Shown here piece after piece: positions 19,389 through 27,309 of a stretch of DNA of 54,455 nt; positions within the stretch are counted from its first letter, which is position 1; every line of letters begins with the position of its first letter. Made by a program: the position numbers and the translations under genes. Source of the stretch: Sphingomonas sanguinis (GTDB taxonomy: Bacteria; Pseudomonadota; Alphaproteobacteria; Sphingomonadales; Sphingomonadaceae); NCBI RefSeq assembly GCF_001476905.1, contig NZ_LDTE01000088.1, positions 1 through 54,455 of the forward strand, written 5' to 3'. The notes under the pieces are model-generated. The model searched no databases. It worked only from the letters and a program-made list of their open reading frames with translations, and had not been told where the DNA came from.

Positions 19389-19892
19389 TTACTCCGCCCC
19401 GTTCCGCCGCCAGACCTCGCCCGCCAGCACCGTGGCAAAGCCCAGCCATGCGGCCAGCGGCAGGACGCTGACCGCCGCCGGACGGTCGACCTTCCAGGCG
19501 GTCGCGGCCAGCGCCGTCGTGCCGAGCGCCATGGCCCCGGCGGCGGCGGTGCTCGCGCCGGTCCGTTGCTCGCGGAAGAACAACTCGGTCCAGCCGCCGA
19601 TCATCGCGCTATTGCCCAGCCAGAGCGCGACCGCCGCGTTACGGCGCGGCGAAGCGGGGCGGCGGAGCAGGCGATAACCGCCGACCGCCGCCAGCGTCTC
19701 CAGCACCGGCCACACCGCGCCGAACACCGCGTCCGGCGGGGTGAAGTCCGGCTTGTCGAGCCGCCGATACCAGCGGCGGATGCGGGGGTGCGAGGGATCG
19801 GGCGCATTGCGCCGTCCGATCAGCGCGCTCAATCCCAGGACCCCTGCGGCGATGCCGCCCGCTACCAACGGCGAAAATTCCTTTTTCGTCAT
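19389..19892 (-). CDS. tspO: TspO/MBR family tryptophan-rich sensory protein
   Basis: 167 aa with five hydrophobic segments. WYRRLDKPDFTPPDAVFGAVWPVLETLAAVGGYR is a clear, slightly divergent form of the family signature (W-Y-x2-L-x-KPxxxPPxxxFxxxWxxL). TspO binds porphyrins; in Rhodobacter it tunes tetrapyrrole synthesis in response to oxygen. Two starts are possible. An ATG at 19937 overlaps the PepSY gene stop (ATGA). The ATG at 19892, giving MTKKEFSPLVAGG, has GGAAGG nine bases upstream and a more typical N-terminus, and is preferred. It lies between a PepSY-TM gene and the caa3 operon on the same strand, which fits a link to haem supply. Confidence 0.85.
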   Translation of the reverse strand: MTKKEFSPLVAGGIAAGVLGLSALIGRRNAPDPSHPRIRRWYRRLDKPDFTPPDAVFGAVWPVLETLAAVGGYRLLRRPASPRRNAAVALWLGNSAMIGGWTELFFREQRTGASTAAAGAMALGTTALAATAWKVDRPAAVSVLPLAAWLGFATVLAGEVWRRNGAE

Positions 19893-19933
19893 GACCATCA
19901 TCCTTCCCGTTCGGGGGGGATAACGGTCCTGGC

Positions 19934-21355
19934 TCATCCGCGTTCAACCGCCAGGCGCCGTCCCCACAGGACCAGCCGGTCGAGCACCCCGATCACGATC
20001 AGCGAGACCCCGAACAGCGGCAAGGCGATCCCGGCGACCAGCAGCGACGCGATCAGCCCGCCGACCCGCGCGCCGGAGAGCGGCGGCGGCGCGCCGATCC
20101 GCCCCGCCGGGCGACGCTTCCACCACATGGCGACCCCGCTGATCGTCAGTACCCAGATGGCGATGCAGGGGATCAGCATGACCAGCTGGTTCGCCCGTCC
20201 GAAATAATTGCCCATGTGGAGCTGGACGCCGGACTCCACCGCGCGGCCGACCACGCCGTAATCGGCATAGCGGACCTCGGGGCCTATGGGGCGAAAGCTG
20301 TAGCGATCGATATAGAGCGTCTTCTGCCCGCCCGGCCGGTCGGGATAGGTGAAGACGGTATAGACGCCCTCGGGGCCGTTGGGCAGGAACAGCCGATAAC
20401 TGCCCAACCAGCCATGCGCCTGCAGCACGCTCATTACCCGGTCGGTGCCGCGAATTACGGCGGGATCGCGGGGTGTGCCGGGGCTTTCGGGACCGTGTCC
20501 GGCATGATCGCCCGCCATGGTCGGCATAGTGGAATGCGGCATGGGCGCATCCTCCAGCGTCCAGGGCGCGTCGCCGAGCGCCGCCTTCATCGGCACGCTG
20601 TGCGGGATATTATATTGGCGGAAGGACGGCGGATAACCGACCCCGAGGGCGGCGCTCGCCTGATGGAGCCGTGGCCCGCTGATCCCGGCCCAGGGCAGGC
20701 CAGTGAGGATCAGGAACAGGATCAGCGCGCCGCTCCACAGGCCGACCGGGCCGTGCAGATCGCGCCAGAACCGCCGCCCGCGTCCCGAAAGCCGGGGCCA
20801 GAGCGTGCCCGCCGCGCGAAACCCGCCGCGCGGCCACCACAGGATCAGCCCCGTGACCAGCAGCACCAGCGCCCAGGATACCGCCAGCTCGACCAGCCGC
20901 TCGCCGAACATCCCCATCAGGATCGATCGGTGCATGGCATCCGCCCAGCCGACCAGCGTGCGGTCATAGACGACGCTGCCCAGCACGCGCCCCGTTCCGG
21001 GATCGACCGCGACGCGGCGCGGCGGACCGGCGTCGGGCTGGACGAAGACGACCGCCGAACGATTGTCGGCGGCGGGCATGTCGACCCGCGAGGCGCTGCC
21101 CGGATAGGCGGCAAGCGCCGCCTGGATCATGTGCGACATCGGCACCGTCTCCCGATGCGGCGCCACGAAGCGAAGCTGCGGATAGAGGGCGTCGTTCAGC
21201 TCGTCGTTGAACAGATAGATGGCGCCGGTCAGGCTGAGCATCAGCAGGATCGGCGCGACGAGCAGCCCGGCCCAGAAATGCCAGCGCCAGATGGTGCGGT
21301 GAAAGGCCGCACGATGGGACGCCCGCATCGGCGCGGGCGGAACGAAGAGGGGCAT
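19934..21355 (-). CDS. PepSY-associated transmembrane protein with a His/Met-rich periplasmic loop
   Basis: 473 aa. Four main helices at about residues 22-45, 150-175, 200-225 and 385-410, plus a fifth near the end, with RTIWRWHFWAGLLVAPILLMLSLTGAIYLF and RDLHGPVGLWSGALILFLILTGLPW matching the PepSY_TM family (PiuB-like). Members are linked to siderophore or ferric reduction and to metal uptake. The loop near residues 290-320 holds MPHSTMPTMAGDHAGHG, a His/Met cluster suited to copper. The ATG at 21355 begins MPLFVPPAPMRASHR; no strong ribosome binding site is visible. It ends in an ATGA overlap with the alternative tspO start. Metal specificity is inferred only. Confidence 0.82.
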   Translation of the reverse strand: MPLFVPPAPMRASHRAAFHRTIWRWHFWAGLLVAPILLMLSLTGAIYLFNDELNDALYPQLRFVAPHRETVPMSHMIQAALAAYPGSASRVDMPAADNRSAVVFVQPDAGPPRRVAVDPGTGRVLGSVVYDRTLVGWADAMHRSILMGMFGERLVELAVSWALVLLVTGLILWWPRGGFRAAGTLWPRLSGRGRRFWRDLHGPVGLWSGALILFLILTGLPWAGISGPRLHQASAALGVGYPPSFRQYNIPHSVPMKAALGDAPWTLEDAPMPHSTMPTMAGDHAGHGPESPGTPRDPAVIRGTDRVMSVLQAHGWLGSYRLFLPNGPEGVYTVFTYPDRPGGQKTLYIDRYSFRPIGPEVRYADYGVVGRAVESGVQLHMGNYFGRANQLVMLIPCIAIWVLTISGVAMWWKRRPAGRIGAPPPLSGARVGGLIASLLVAGIALPLFGVSLIVIGVLDRLVLWGRRLAVERG

Positions 21356-21420
21356 GGAGATCGGCTTTCGACCAGGATCAAGGGGACGTCGCAACCGTGG
21401 CGACGCCGGATGAAATTCGG

Positions 21421-21867
21421 TCAGGAAAGCGCGGGCGGCCCTCGCAGCGGCGGTCGCAGATAGGGAGTGGCGTGAAGCCGGGGCAGCGCGAGCGGGACGC
21501 GGGCGACCACCATGACGAAGGCGATCAGCAGCGCCAGCTGGACCGGATCGGTCGCCGCCAATCCGGCCGCGGTCAGCCCGGCAAAGGCGCACGGCATCTC
21601 TCTCGCGTGCGAGCCATCGGAATGGCCCGCCGGATGCCCATTCCCCGCCTCCAGCACCATCTCGTGACCGGCCATCGCCATGCCGTCATGCGTCGTCGGC
21701 GCAGCCTGGGGCATCGGTCCGCCGCTAGGGCACAGGATGATCGCCGCGCGGCCCTGAACGGCCCCGATCATATAGCCCGTCGGCACGATCAGCTTGAGCA
21801 GCAGCGCCGCCGCGCAGAGCAGCACGGCGAGATGGCGTTGCGCGAGCAGGCATCGGATCGCCGTCAC
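21421..21867 (-). CDS. small DUF2946-like membrane protein with His/Met-rich segment
   Basis: 148 aa. One N-terminal helix (LAVLLCAAALLLKLIVPTGYMIG) is followed by a periplasmic stretch with CPSGGPMPQ, a His/Met-rich run (HDGMAMAGHEM...HPAGHSDGSH), PCAFAGL, and a second helix. The layout resembles DUF2946 proteins, which often sit beside TonB receptors, PepSY-TM proteins or copper genes; I cannot confirm the family from sequence alone. Start is uncertain: GTG at 21867 gives a short cytoplasmic N-terminus, while an open frame extends to 21978. It is upstream of the PepSY-TM gene by 65 bases and heads a same-strand run of eight genes ending with the triheme cytochrome. Confidence 0.65.
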   Translation of the reverse strand: MTAIRCLLAQRHLAVLLCAAALLLKLIVPTGYMIGAVQGRAAIILCPSGGPMPQAAPTTHDGMAMAGHEMVLEAGNGHPAGHSDGSHAREMPCAFAGLTAAGLAATDPVQLALLIAFVMVVARVPLALPRLHATPYLRPPLRGPPALS

Positions 21868-22052
21868 GCCTCTGGGGTTAGTCGCCCGTGTCAGGCTTGT
21901 CACCCGGACAGATCGGCCCACCCCGCTGTCTCGCCTTGGCGGATTCTTTAATAAGGGTGCTGCGATCGTGTGGGACATTTCCTGTTTGTTCGTATGGGGC
22001 AGTCAGATAACGGCGGCTGGCGCCGGGCGGCGTGCTGTTGCAGGATGGAATC

Positions 22053-24638
22053 ATGGCTCACTCCCCGGCTTTTGCATTTCTGGACGGCATTTCCGGCCAG
22101 GTGGTCGATGAGATCAGGAATCTCGACTGGACGGCAACGAGCCTGGGTTGTCCCCAGACCTGGCCTGCCGCGCTGCGCTGCCATCTGGCAACGATGCTCG
22201 CCTGTCCGGCACCCATGTATCTGGTCTGGGGGGAGGAACTGGTCTCCTTCTATAACGATGCCTATCGCCCGATGCTGGGCTATCGCGCGCCGCATGCGAT
22301 GGGTACGCCGTTCCGCATCCTGTGGGGCAGTATCTGGGACGACATCTCGCCGCTGGTCGATACTGCGTTGTCGGGTCGCGTGGCGAAGGTGACGGACATG
22401 CGCCTCGACCTGTCGCGCGACGGCAGGCCGGAAGAAGCCTATTGGTCCTTTTCCTATTCGCCGGTCTATGACGACCAGGGACGGATCGCGGGCATGATCT
22501 GCGTCACCGGCGAGACGACCGACCGGGTGCTGGCCGAACGGCGGCAGCGCGAGGCGGACGAGCGGCTGGACCTGGCGCTCAACTCGGGCGCGCATGTCGG
22601 TCTTTGGGACTGGGACGTATTGACCGACTCGGTCCGTTCGGATCGGCGCTTCGCGGCGATGTACGGCGTCGACCCAGCCGCGGCGGAGGCGGGAATGCCG
22701 ATCGCCCAGTTCTTCCAGGGTATTCATCCCGAAGACCGCGCGCGCGTCGAGGCCGAAATCGCCGAGGCGATGGCGGGAACGGGCGAGGGCGACCGAAACG
22801 GGCGCTTCGTGTCCGAATATCGGCTGGTTCAGGCCGATGGTTCGATCCACTGGGTCTCGGCACGCGGGCGTTGCATTACCGACGATAGCGGGCGCTGCGT
22901 GCGCTTTCCCGGCGTCAGCTTCGATATCAGCGACCGGATCGCGGTCGAACAGCAACTGCGCGAGAGCGAGGCGCGGGCGCAGCTGCATGCCGAGCGGGTG
23001 CAATTGGCGCTGGAGGCCGGGGCGATCATCGGCACCTGGTTCTGGGATTTGCGGACCGAGCGGTTTACGGTGGACGAGCCCTTCGCGCGCCATTTCGGTC
23101 TTGATCCGGTGCTCGGTCATGACGGTCTGGACGTGATGCAAGTGGTCGGAGTGGTCCATCCCGACGATCGCGCCGGGCTGTCCGAGGCGGTGTGGGAGGC
23201 GATCGCGCGGGGCGGGCCTTATGCGCACCAATATCGCGTGCGCCGGCCCGACGGGCGGTATTATTGGGTGGAGGCCATCGGCCGGGTCGATCACGCACCC
23301 GACGGCACCCCAGTGCAATTTCCCGGCGTGATGATCGATGTCGGCGTCCGCCGCGCGCTGGAGGTCGAGCGGGATACCGCCATCGCCGAGCTGCGCGCGC
23401 TGACCGACCAACTGGAGCAGCGGGTCGCCGACCGCACCGCCGAGCTGATGCGCGCCGAAGAGGCCCTGCGCCAGAGCCAGAAGATGGAGGCGGTGGGCCA
23501 GCTGACCGGCGGGCTGGCGCATGATTTCAACAACCTGCTCGCCGGGATTTCGGGTTCGCTGGAGCTGATGGCGCTGCGGCTGGCGCAAGGCCGGGTGGCC
23601 GATGTCGATCGCTACATGGATGCGGCGCAGGGGGCGACGCGGCGCGCGGCGGCGCTGACCCACCGGCTGCTCGCCTTTTCACGGCGGCAGACCCTGGCCC
23701 CCCGGCCGACCGACATCGCCGCGCTGGTCAGCGGCATGACCGACCTGATCCAGCGTACGGTCGGCCCTGCCATCACGCTGGAAACGCAGGGGCATGACGG
23801 CCTATGGACCGTGCTGGTCGACGCGCCGCAGCTGGAGAATGCGCTGCTCAACCTGTGTATCAATGCGCGCGACGCGATGCCCGATGGCGGGCGGATCACG
23901 ATCCAGATGGCCAATCGCCACCTGAACGGCGACGACGTGCGGTTCGGCGATATCCCGGACGGCGAGTATCTGGCGCTGTCGGTCACCGATACCGGCACCG
24001 GCATGACCCCGGACGTGATCGAAAAGGCGTTCGATCCTTTCTTCACCACCAAGCCGCTGGGGCAGGGGACGGGACTGGGCCTCAGCATGATCTATGGCTT
24101 TGCCAAACAGTCGGGCGGGCAGGTGCGTATCCAGTCCACGCCGGGCGAGGGGACGACGGTCTATCTCTATCTCCCGCGCCATCACGGCCCGGCCGAGCAC
24201 GACCGGATCGATCGGATCGTGGTGCCCGAGGAACCGCTGGGCGCGGGCGAGACGGTGCTGGTCGTCGATGACGAGTCGACCGTGCGCCTGATGATCGCCG
24301 ACGTGCTGCGCGACATGGGGTACCGCGTGATCGAGGCGGCGGACAGTCCGGCGGGGTTGGCCGTGCTGCGCTCGGACCAGCGGATCGACCTGCTGGTCAC
24401 CGATGTCGGCCTGCCCGGCGGGATGAACGGGCGTCAGCTGGCCGAGGCGGGACGCGAATTGCGACATGAATTGAATGTCATGTTCATCACGGGCTATGCG
24501 GAAAGCGCGGTGCTGAACAGCGGGCATCTGTCGACGGGTATGCAGTTGCTGACCAAGCCCTTCACGGTGGATGCGCTGGTCATGGGAGTTCAGGCCGCGA
24601 TGGGCGCGGGCGCGCGGCGGTACGAGCCGCACGCCTGA
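22053..24638 (+). CDS. PAS-domain hybrid sensor histidine kinase
   Basis: 861 aa, no clear transmembrane segment, so probably cytoplasmic. The first ~150 residues are a PAS/GAF-like sensor (SFYNDAYRPMLGYRAPHAMG); two PAS/PAC units follow (about 165-295 and 310-435, each ending FPGVxxDI). A coiled coil (about 440-480) leads to the H-box GGLAHDFNNLLAG with H490. The ATPase has NLCINARDAM (N box), TDTGTGM and GQGTGLGLSMIYGF. A C-terminal receiver follows (VLVVDDE, D784 phospho-acceptor in LLVTDVGLPG, LTKPF). The ATG at 22053 follows AGGATGGA; an in-frame GTG at 22032 is an alternative. No partner regulator or phosphotransfer protein is adjacent, so the output is unknown. It is divergent from the DUF2946-like gene. 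Confidence 0.92.
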   Translation: MAHSPAFAFLDGISGQVVDEIRNLDWTATSLGCPQTWPAALRCHLATMLACPAPMYLVWGEELVSFYNDAYRPMLGYRAPHAMGTPFRILWGSIWDDISPLVDTALSGRVAKVTDMRLDLSRDGRPEEAYWSFSYSPVYDDQGRIAGMICVTGETTDRVLAERRQREADERLDLALNSGAHVGLWDWDVLTDSVRSDRRFAAMYGVDPAAAEAGMPIAQFFQGIHPEDRARVEAEIAEAMAGTGEGDRNGRFVSEYRLVQADGSIHWVSARGRCITDDSGRCVRFPGVSFDISDRIAVEQQLRESEARAQLHAERVQLALEAGAIIGTWFWDLRTERFTVDEPFARHFGLDPVLGHDGLDVMQVVGVVHPDDRAGLSEAVWEAIARGGPYAHQYRVRRPDGRYYWVEAIGRVDHAPDGTPVQFPGVMIDVGVRRALEVERDTAIAELRALTDQLEQRVADRTAELMRAEEALRQSQKMEAVGQLTGGLAHDFNNLLAGISGSLELMALRLAQGRVADVDRYMDAAQGATRRAAALTHRLLAFSRRQTLAPRPTDIAALVSGMTDLIQRTVGPAITLETQGHDGLWTVLVDAPQLENALLNLCINARDAMPDGGRITIQMANRHLNGDDVRFGDIPDGEYLALSVTDTGTGMTPDVIEKAFDPFFTTKPLGQGTGLGLSMIYGFAKQSGGQVRIQSTPGEGTTVYLYLPRHHGPAEHDRIDRIVVPEEPLGAGETVLVVDDESTVRLMIADVLRDMGYRVIEAADSPAGLAVLRSDQRIDLLVTDVGLPGGMNGRQLAEAGRELRHELNVMFITGYAESAVLNSGHLSTGMQLLTKPFTVDALVMGVQAAMGAGARRYEPHA

Positions 24639-24697
24639 TCCCGTCGCGGGCAGAACTAGCCGGCACCGCGGTCATGCGTATCGCCGGGAGCACAATC

Positions 24698-25414
24698 ATG
24701 TCCAACATCCGCCGCCAAAGCCTTTGGGCCATGGCGCTTTTCCTGTCCGCCGCCAGCGGTCCGGCCCTGGCACAGGACGGCCCCGACATCCCCGAGCCGA
24801 TGGTGTTCGACATGATCCGCCCACTGACCGCGAAGGCGGGCGAGATCGAGGTCAATGCGTTGGCCCAGCGCGACCTGACCGGCCCGCGCGGCGAGTTGGA
24901 ATGGGCGCCCGAGGTCGAGCTGGCGGTGGCGGACGGCCTGGCCGTCGAGTTGGAGCTGCCGCTGATCAACAACCGCGTCGTCCAGTATAAGATGGGGCTG
25001 CAGAAACGGCTGGGCACGTTCCGGGGCGGTCGCAGCGTGCACGGCGTCCAGTATCTGGGGCTGCACGATCGCGAGGAAGGCGGCTGGACCTCGACCCTGC
25101 TCTGGCTGCTCGGCAATCGGTTCGGCGAGCGGTGGAGCACGATGACGATGCTGGGCGTCGGCGACGTGACCCTGCGCGAAGGCAATGAGACGGGCACGAT
25201 CATCAACCACTCGACCTTTTACGACGTGAATCCCGACACGGTGCTGGGCCTGGAGGTGAACCGCCAGAACGGCCAGGGCGCTTATTGGCTGTTGATGCCG
25301 CAGGTCCACCGCGCGATCGGCAAGCTGGGCGTGCAGGGTGGCGTCGGTGCCGAGCGGGCGCGGGGCGAGCGGTTCCGGCCGCGTCTGGGGTTGCGGATCA
25401 TCCGCGAATTGTGA
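24698..25414 (+). CDS. predicted outer-membrane beta-barrel-like protein, function unknown
   Basis: 238 aa. A Sec signal peptide (SLWAMALFLSAASGPALAQ, cleavage near residue 26) precedes a chain of alternating hydrophobic/polar strands with many charged turns (for example VELAVADGLAVELELPL, GVGAERARGERFRPRLGLRI), consistent with a small beta-barrel. I recognise no named family. The ATG at 24698 has GGGAG eight bases upstream and is preferred to the ATG at 24674. It lies 59 bases after the hybrid kinase and 32 bases before the HAD gene in the same direction, so the three may be co-transcribed. Confidence 0.65.
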   Translation: MSNIRRQSLWAMALFLSAASGPALAQDGPDIPEPMVFDMIRPLTAKAGEIEVNALAQRDLTGPRGELEWAPEVELAVADGLAVELELPLINNRVVQYKMGLQKRLGTFRGGRSVHGVQYLGLHDREEGGWTSTLLWLLGNRFGERWSTMTMLGVGDVTLREGNETGTIINHSTFYDVNPDTVLGLEVNRQNGQGAYWLLMPQVHRAIGKLGVQGGVGAERARGERFRPRLGLRIIREL

Positions 25415-25446
25415 TGTCGGGGAGCGCGGCCCATGGGAGACACGGC

Positions 25447-26142
25447 ATGACCATCGAACTGATCTGCCTGGATGCGGACGATACGCTCTGGCACAATATG
25501 CGCCACTTCGCGGCGACCGAGGAAGCCTTGGTCGGCCTGCTCGCCCCCTTTGCCGAGGCGCGGGTGGCGCGCGCCACGCTGGAGGCGTGCGAGGCGCGCA
25601 ACCTGCGGCTCTATGGTTACGGCGCGAAGGGCTTCACCCTGTCGATGATCGAGACGGCGGTGGAACTGGCGGGCGAGACGCTGCCCACCGACCTGATCGC
25701 GCGGTTGTTGGAGGCGGGGCGGCAGTTGCTGGCGCATCCGGTTGACCTGCTCGACGGCATCGCCGAGACGATCGAGGCGCTGGAGACGCGCGGGCGGCTG
25801 GTCCTGGTGACCAAGGGCGACCTGCTACACCAGGAGGCGAAGCTGGCCGCGTCGGGACTGGGTTCGCACTTCGCCGATGTCGCGATCGTCAGCGATAAGA
25901 CGCCCGACACCTTCCGCCAGATCTTCGCCCGCCATGGTGTCGCCCCCGAACAGGCGGTGATGGCGGGGGATTCGATGCGCTCCGACGTGTTGCCCGCGCT
26001 CAAGGCGGGGGCATGGGCGGCCTATATCCCGCAGCCACTGGCCTGGAGCCATGAGGCGGGCGAGACTTCGGTCGACCATCCGCGCTTCCGGCAGCTGGAG
26101 CGGCTGGGCGACCTGCCCGACTGGATCGACGCGATCGGGTGA
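25447..26142 (+). CDS. HAD superfamily hydrolase
   Basis: 231 aa. Motif I is LDADDTLWH, with nucleophile D9 and acid/base D11. Motif II/III is LVLVTKGD with the conserved lysine. Motif IV is MAGDSMRSDV, with the metal-binding aspartates. A helical cap (about residues 18-95) marks subfamily I, as in phosphoglycolate phosphatase and YjjG-type nucleotidases. The natural substrate cannot be told; small phosphate esters are usual. The ATG at 25447 follows GGGAG. It probably ends a three-gene unit and converges with the SleB-type gene 15 bases on. Confidence 0.85.
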   Translation: MTIELICLDADDTLWHNMRHFAATEEALVGLLAPFAEARVARATLEACEARNLRLYGYGAKGFTLSMIETAVELAGETLPTDLIARLLEAGRQLLAHPVDLLDGIAETIEALETRGRLVLVTKGDLLHQEAKLAASGLGSHFADVAIVSDKTPDTFRQIFARHGVAPEQAVMAGDSMRSDVLPALKAGAWAAYIPQPLAWSHEAGETSVDHPRFRQLERLGDLPDWIDAIG

Positions 26143-26157
26143 GACCCGGCGGACGGT

Positions 26158-27108
26158 TTAGCCCGGATCGCGCTCTTCGCCGATGACCACGCCGCGGGTC
26201 ATGTCCGGGCCGTCATGGCCGAAACTGTTGCGATGCACGCGCACGCCCGCCGTGGTGACGGGGGCGATCGAGGGCGGTGACGGGACGGCGGCGGCAGCTT
26301 CGGCGGCCTCGATCCGCTGTTCGCCGCGATGGATCGTTACGCCGTTCACCATCTCCGCCATCGGAGCGGCGTCGGGTGTCGGCATGGGGGCGGGCACGGG
26401 GATGCTGGGTTCGATCCCGGCATAGTCCTGGCGGAAGGACAGGTCGCGCTCCAGCGCGCCTTTCCAGCGGTAGAAGATATGGCTGCCCACCGCGCCGATG
26501 CGGTTCAGGCTGCTCGCCCACCAGGGCAGCACGTAATTGGCGTGGTAGAAGGTCGCGGCCCCCACCGGCGCATAGACCAGGCCTGCCAGCGCGGCCTGCG
26601 CCACGGCGGCGGCGCGGCTCCAGGCGGCGGGATCGCGCGGGCGGAGCATCGATCCGTCGCAGGTGAAGCTGAACTGGCATCCCGTCTGGCGGCCGGAGCC
26701 CTGATAGACGACGCCGCAGATGCTTTTGGGAAAGGCGCGGTCGCGGACGCGGTTGAGCACGACCTGCGCCACCGCGCGCTGGCCGTCGACCGGCTCGGAC
26801 CGGGCTTCGTAATAGATGGCGGCGGTCAGGCATTCGGCCGCGCGCGCCGCATCGGTGGCGGTCCGCGCGACGCCGGCAAAGGCGGGGGCGGCGGCCATCT
26901 CGATCGGGGTATTGCCGACAATCGTGTCGGGCAGATCCTCGTCGGGCACGTCGAGCGCCAGCTGTCGTAGCAGCGTCCGTGCTGTCGGTGGCGGCACGTC
27001 CAGCGTCAGACGGGCGGGCGGGTGCCGGGTCGGCGTGCACGACGTCGCGACCGCGAGCGTCGCCACCAACATCAACCAGCGCAGCACGTTATCCGCTTCC
27101 CAACCCAT
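26158..27108 (-). CDS. SleB-type cell wall hydrolase lipoprotein
   Basis: 316 aa. The N-terminus has a lipoprotein-like signal ending VATSC. The SleB/Hydrolase_2 domain (about residues 85-215) is marked by LTAAIYYEARSEPVDGQRAVAQVVLNRVR, in which the first glutamate is the catalytic candidate, followed by PKSICGVVYQGS and QFSFTCDGS. SleB was described as a spore cortex-lytic transglycosylase; homologues in non-sporulating alphaproteobacteria such as Caulobacter and Sphingomonas probably cut septal or lateral peptidoglycan. The C-terminal 100 residues are proline/alanine-rich linker without a known domain. The ATG at 27108 is preferred to a TTG three codons upstream. Confidence 0.87.
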   Translation of the reverse strand: MGWEADNVLRWLMLVATLAVATSCTPTRHPPARLTLDVPPPTARTLLRQLALDVPDEDLPDTIVGNTPIEMAAAPAFAGVARTATDAARAAECLTAAIYYEARSEPVDGQRAVAQVVLNRVRDRAFPKSICGVVYQGSGRQTGCQFSFTCDGSMLRPRDPAAWSRAAAVAQAALAGLVYAPVGAATFYHANYVLPWWASSLNRIGAVGSHIFYRWKGALERDLSFRQDYAGIEPSIPVPAPMPTPDAAPMAEMVNGVTIHRGEQRIEAAEAAAAVPSPPSIAPVTTAGVRVHRNSFGHDGPDMTRGVVIGEERDPG

Positions 27109-27181
27109 GGTCCCCAAGATGCGTTTACGGCGCAGGGGGTTAGGAAGCGGTTAAGTGGCGATAACCAAGCCATGGAAGAAT

Positions 27182-27299
27182 TCCTCCCCTGCAAGGGGAG
27201 GTGGCAGGGCGAAGCCCTGACGGAGGGGTGTCGCCCTATCGAGAGCGGGATACCCCTCCACCATGCTGCGCATGGTCCCCCTCCCCTTGCAGGGGAGGA
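27182..27299. repeat. intergenic paired-hairpin repeat, copy 3
   Basis: The best preserved copy. TCCTCCCCTGCAAGGGGAGG at the left is matched by CCTCCCCTTGCAGGGGAGGA at the right; inner hairpins are CAGGGC-gaa-GCCCTG and CCATGC-tg-CGCATGG. It lies between the SleB gene start and the stop codon of the TonB receptor gene, both leftward. Confidence 0.88.
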
Positions 27300-27309
27300 A
27301 AACACACAC

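Noticed and set aside
22032..22052. GTG start for the hybrid kinase
   Set aside because: The seven extra residues are unlike the family, and AGGATGGA is placed to serve the ATG at 22053.
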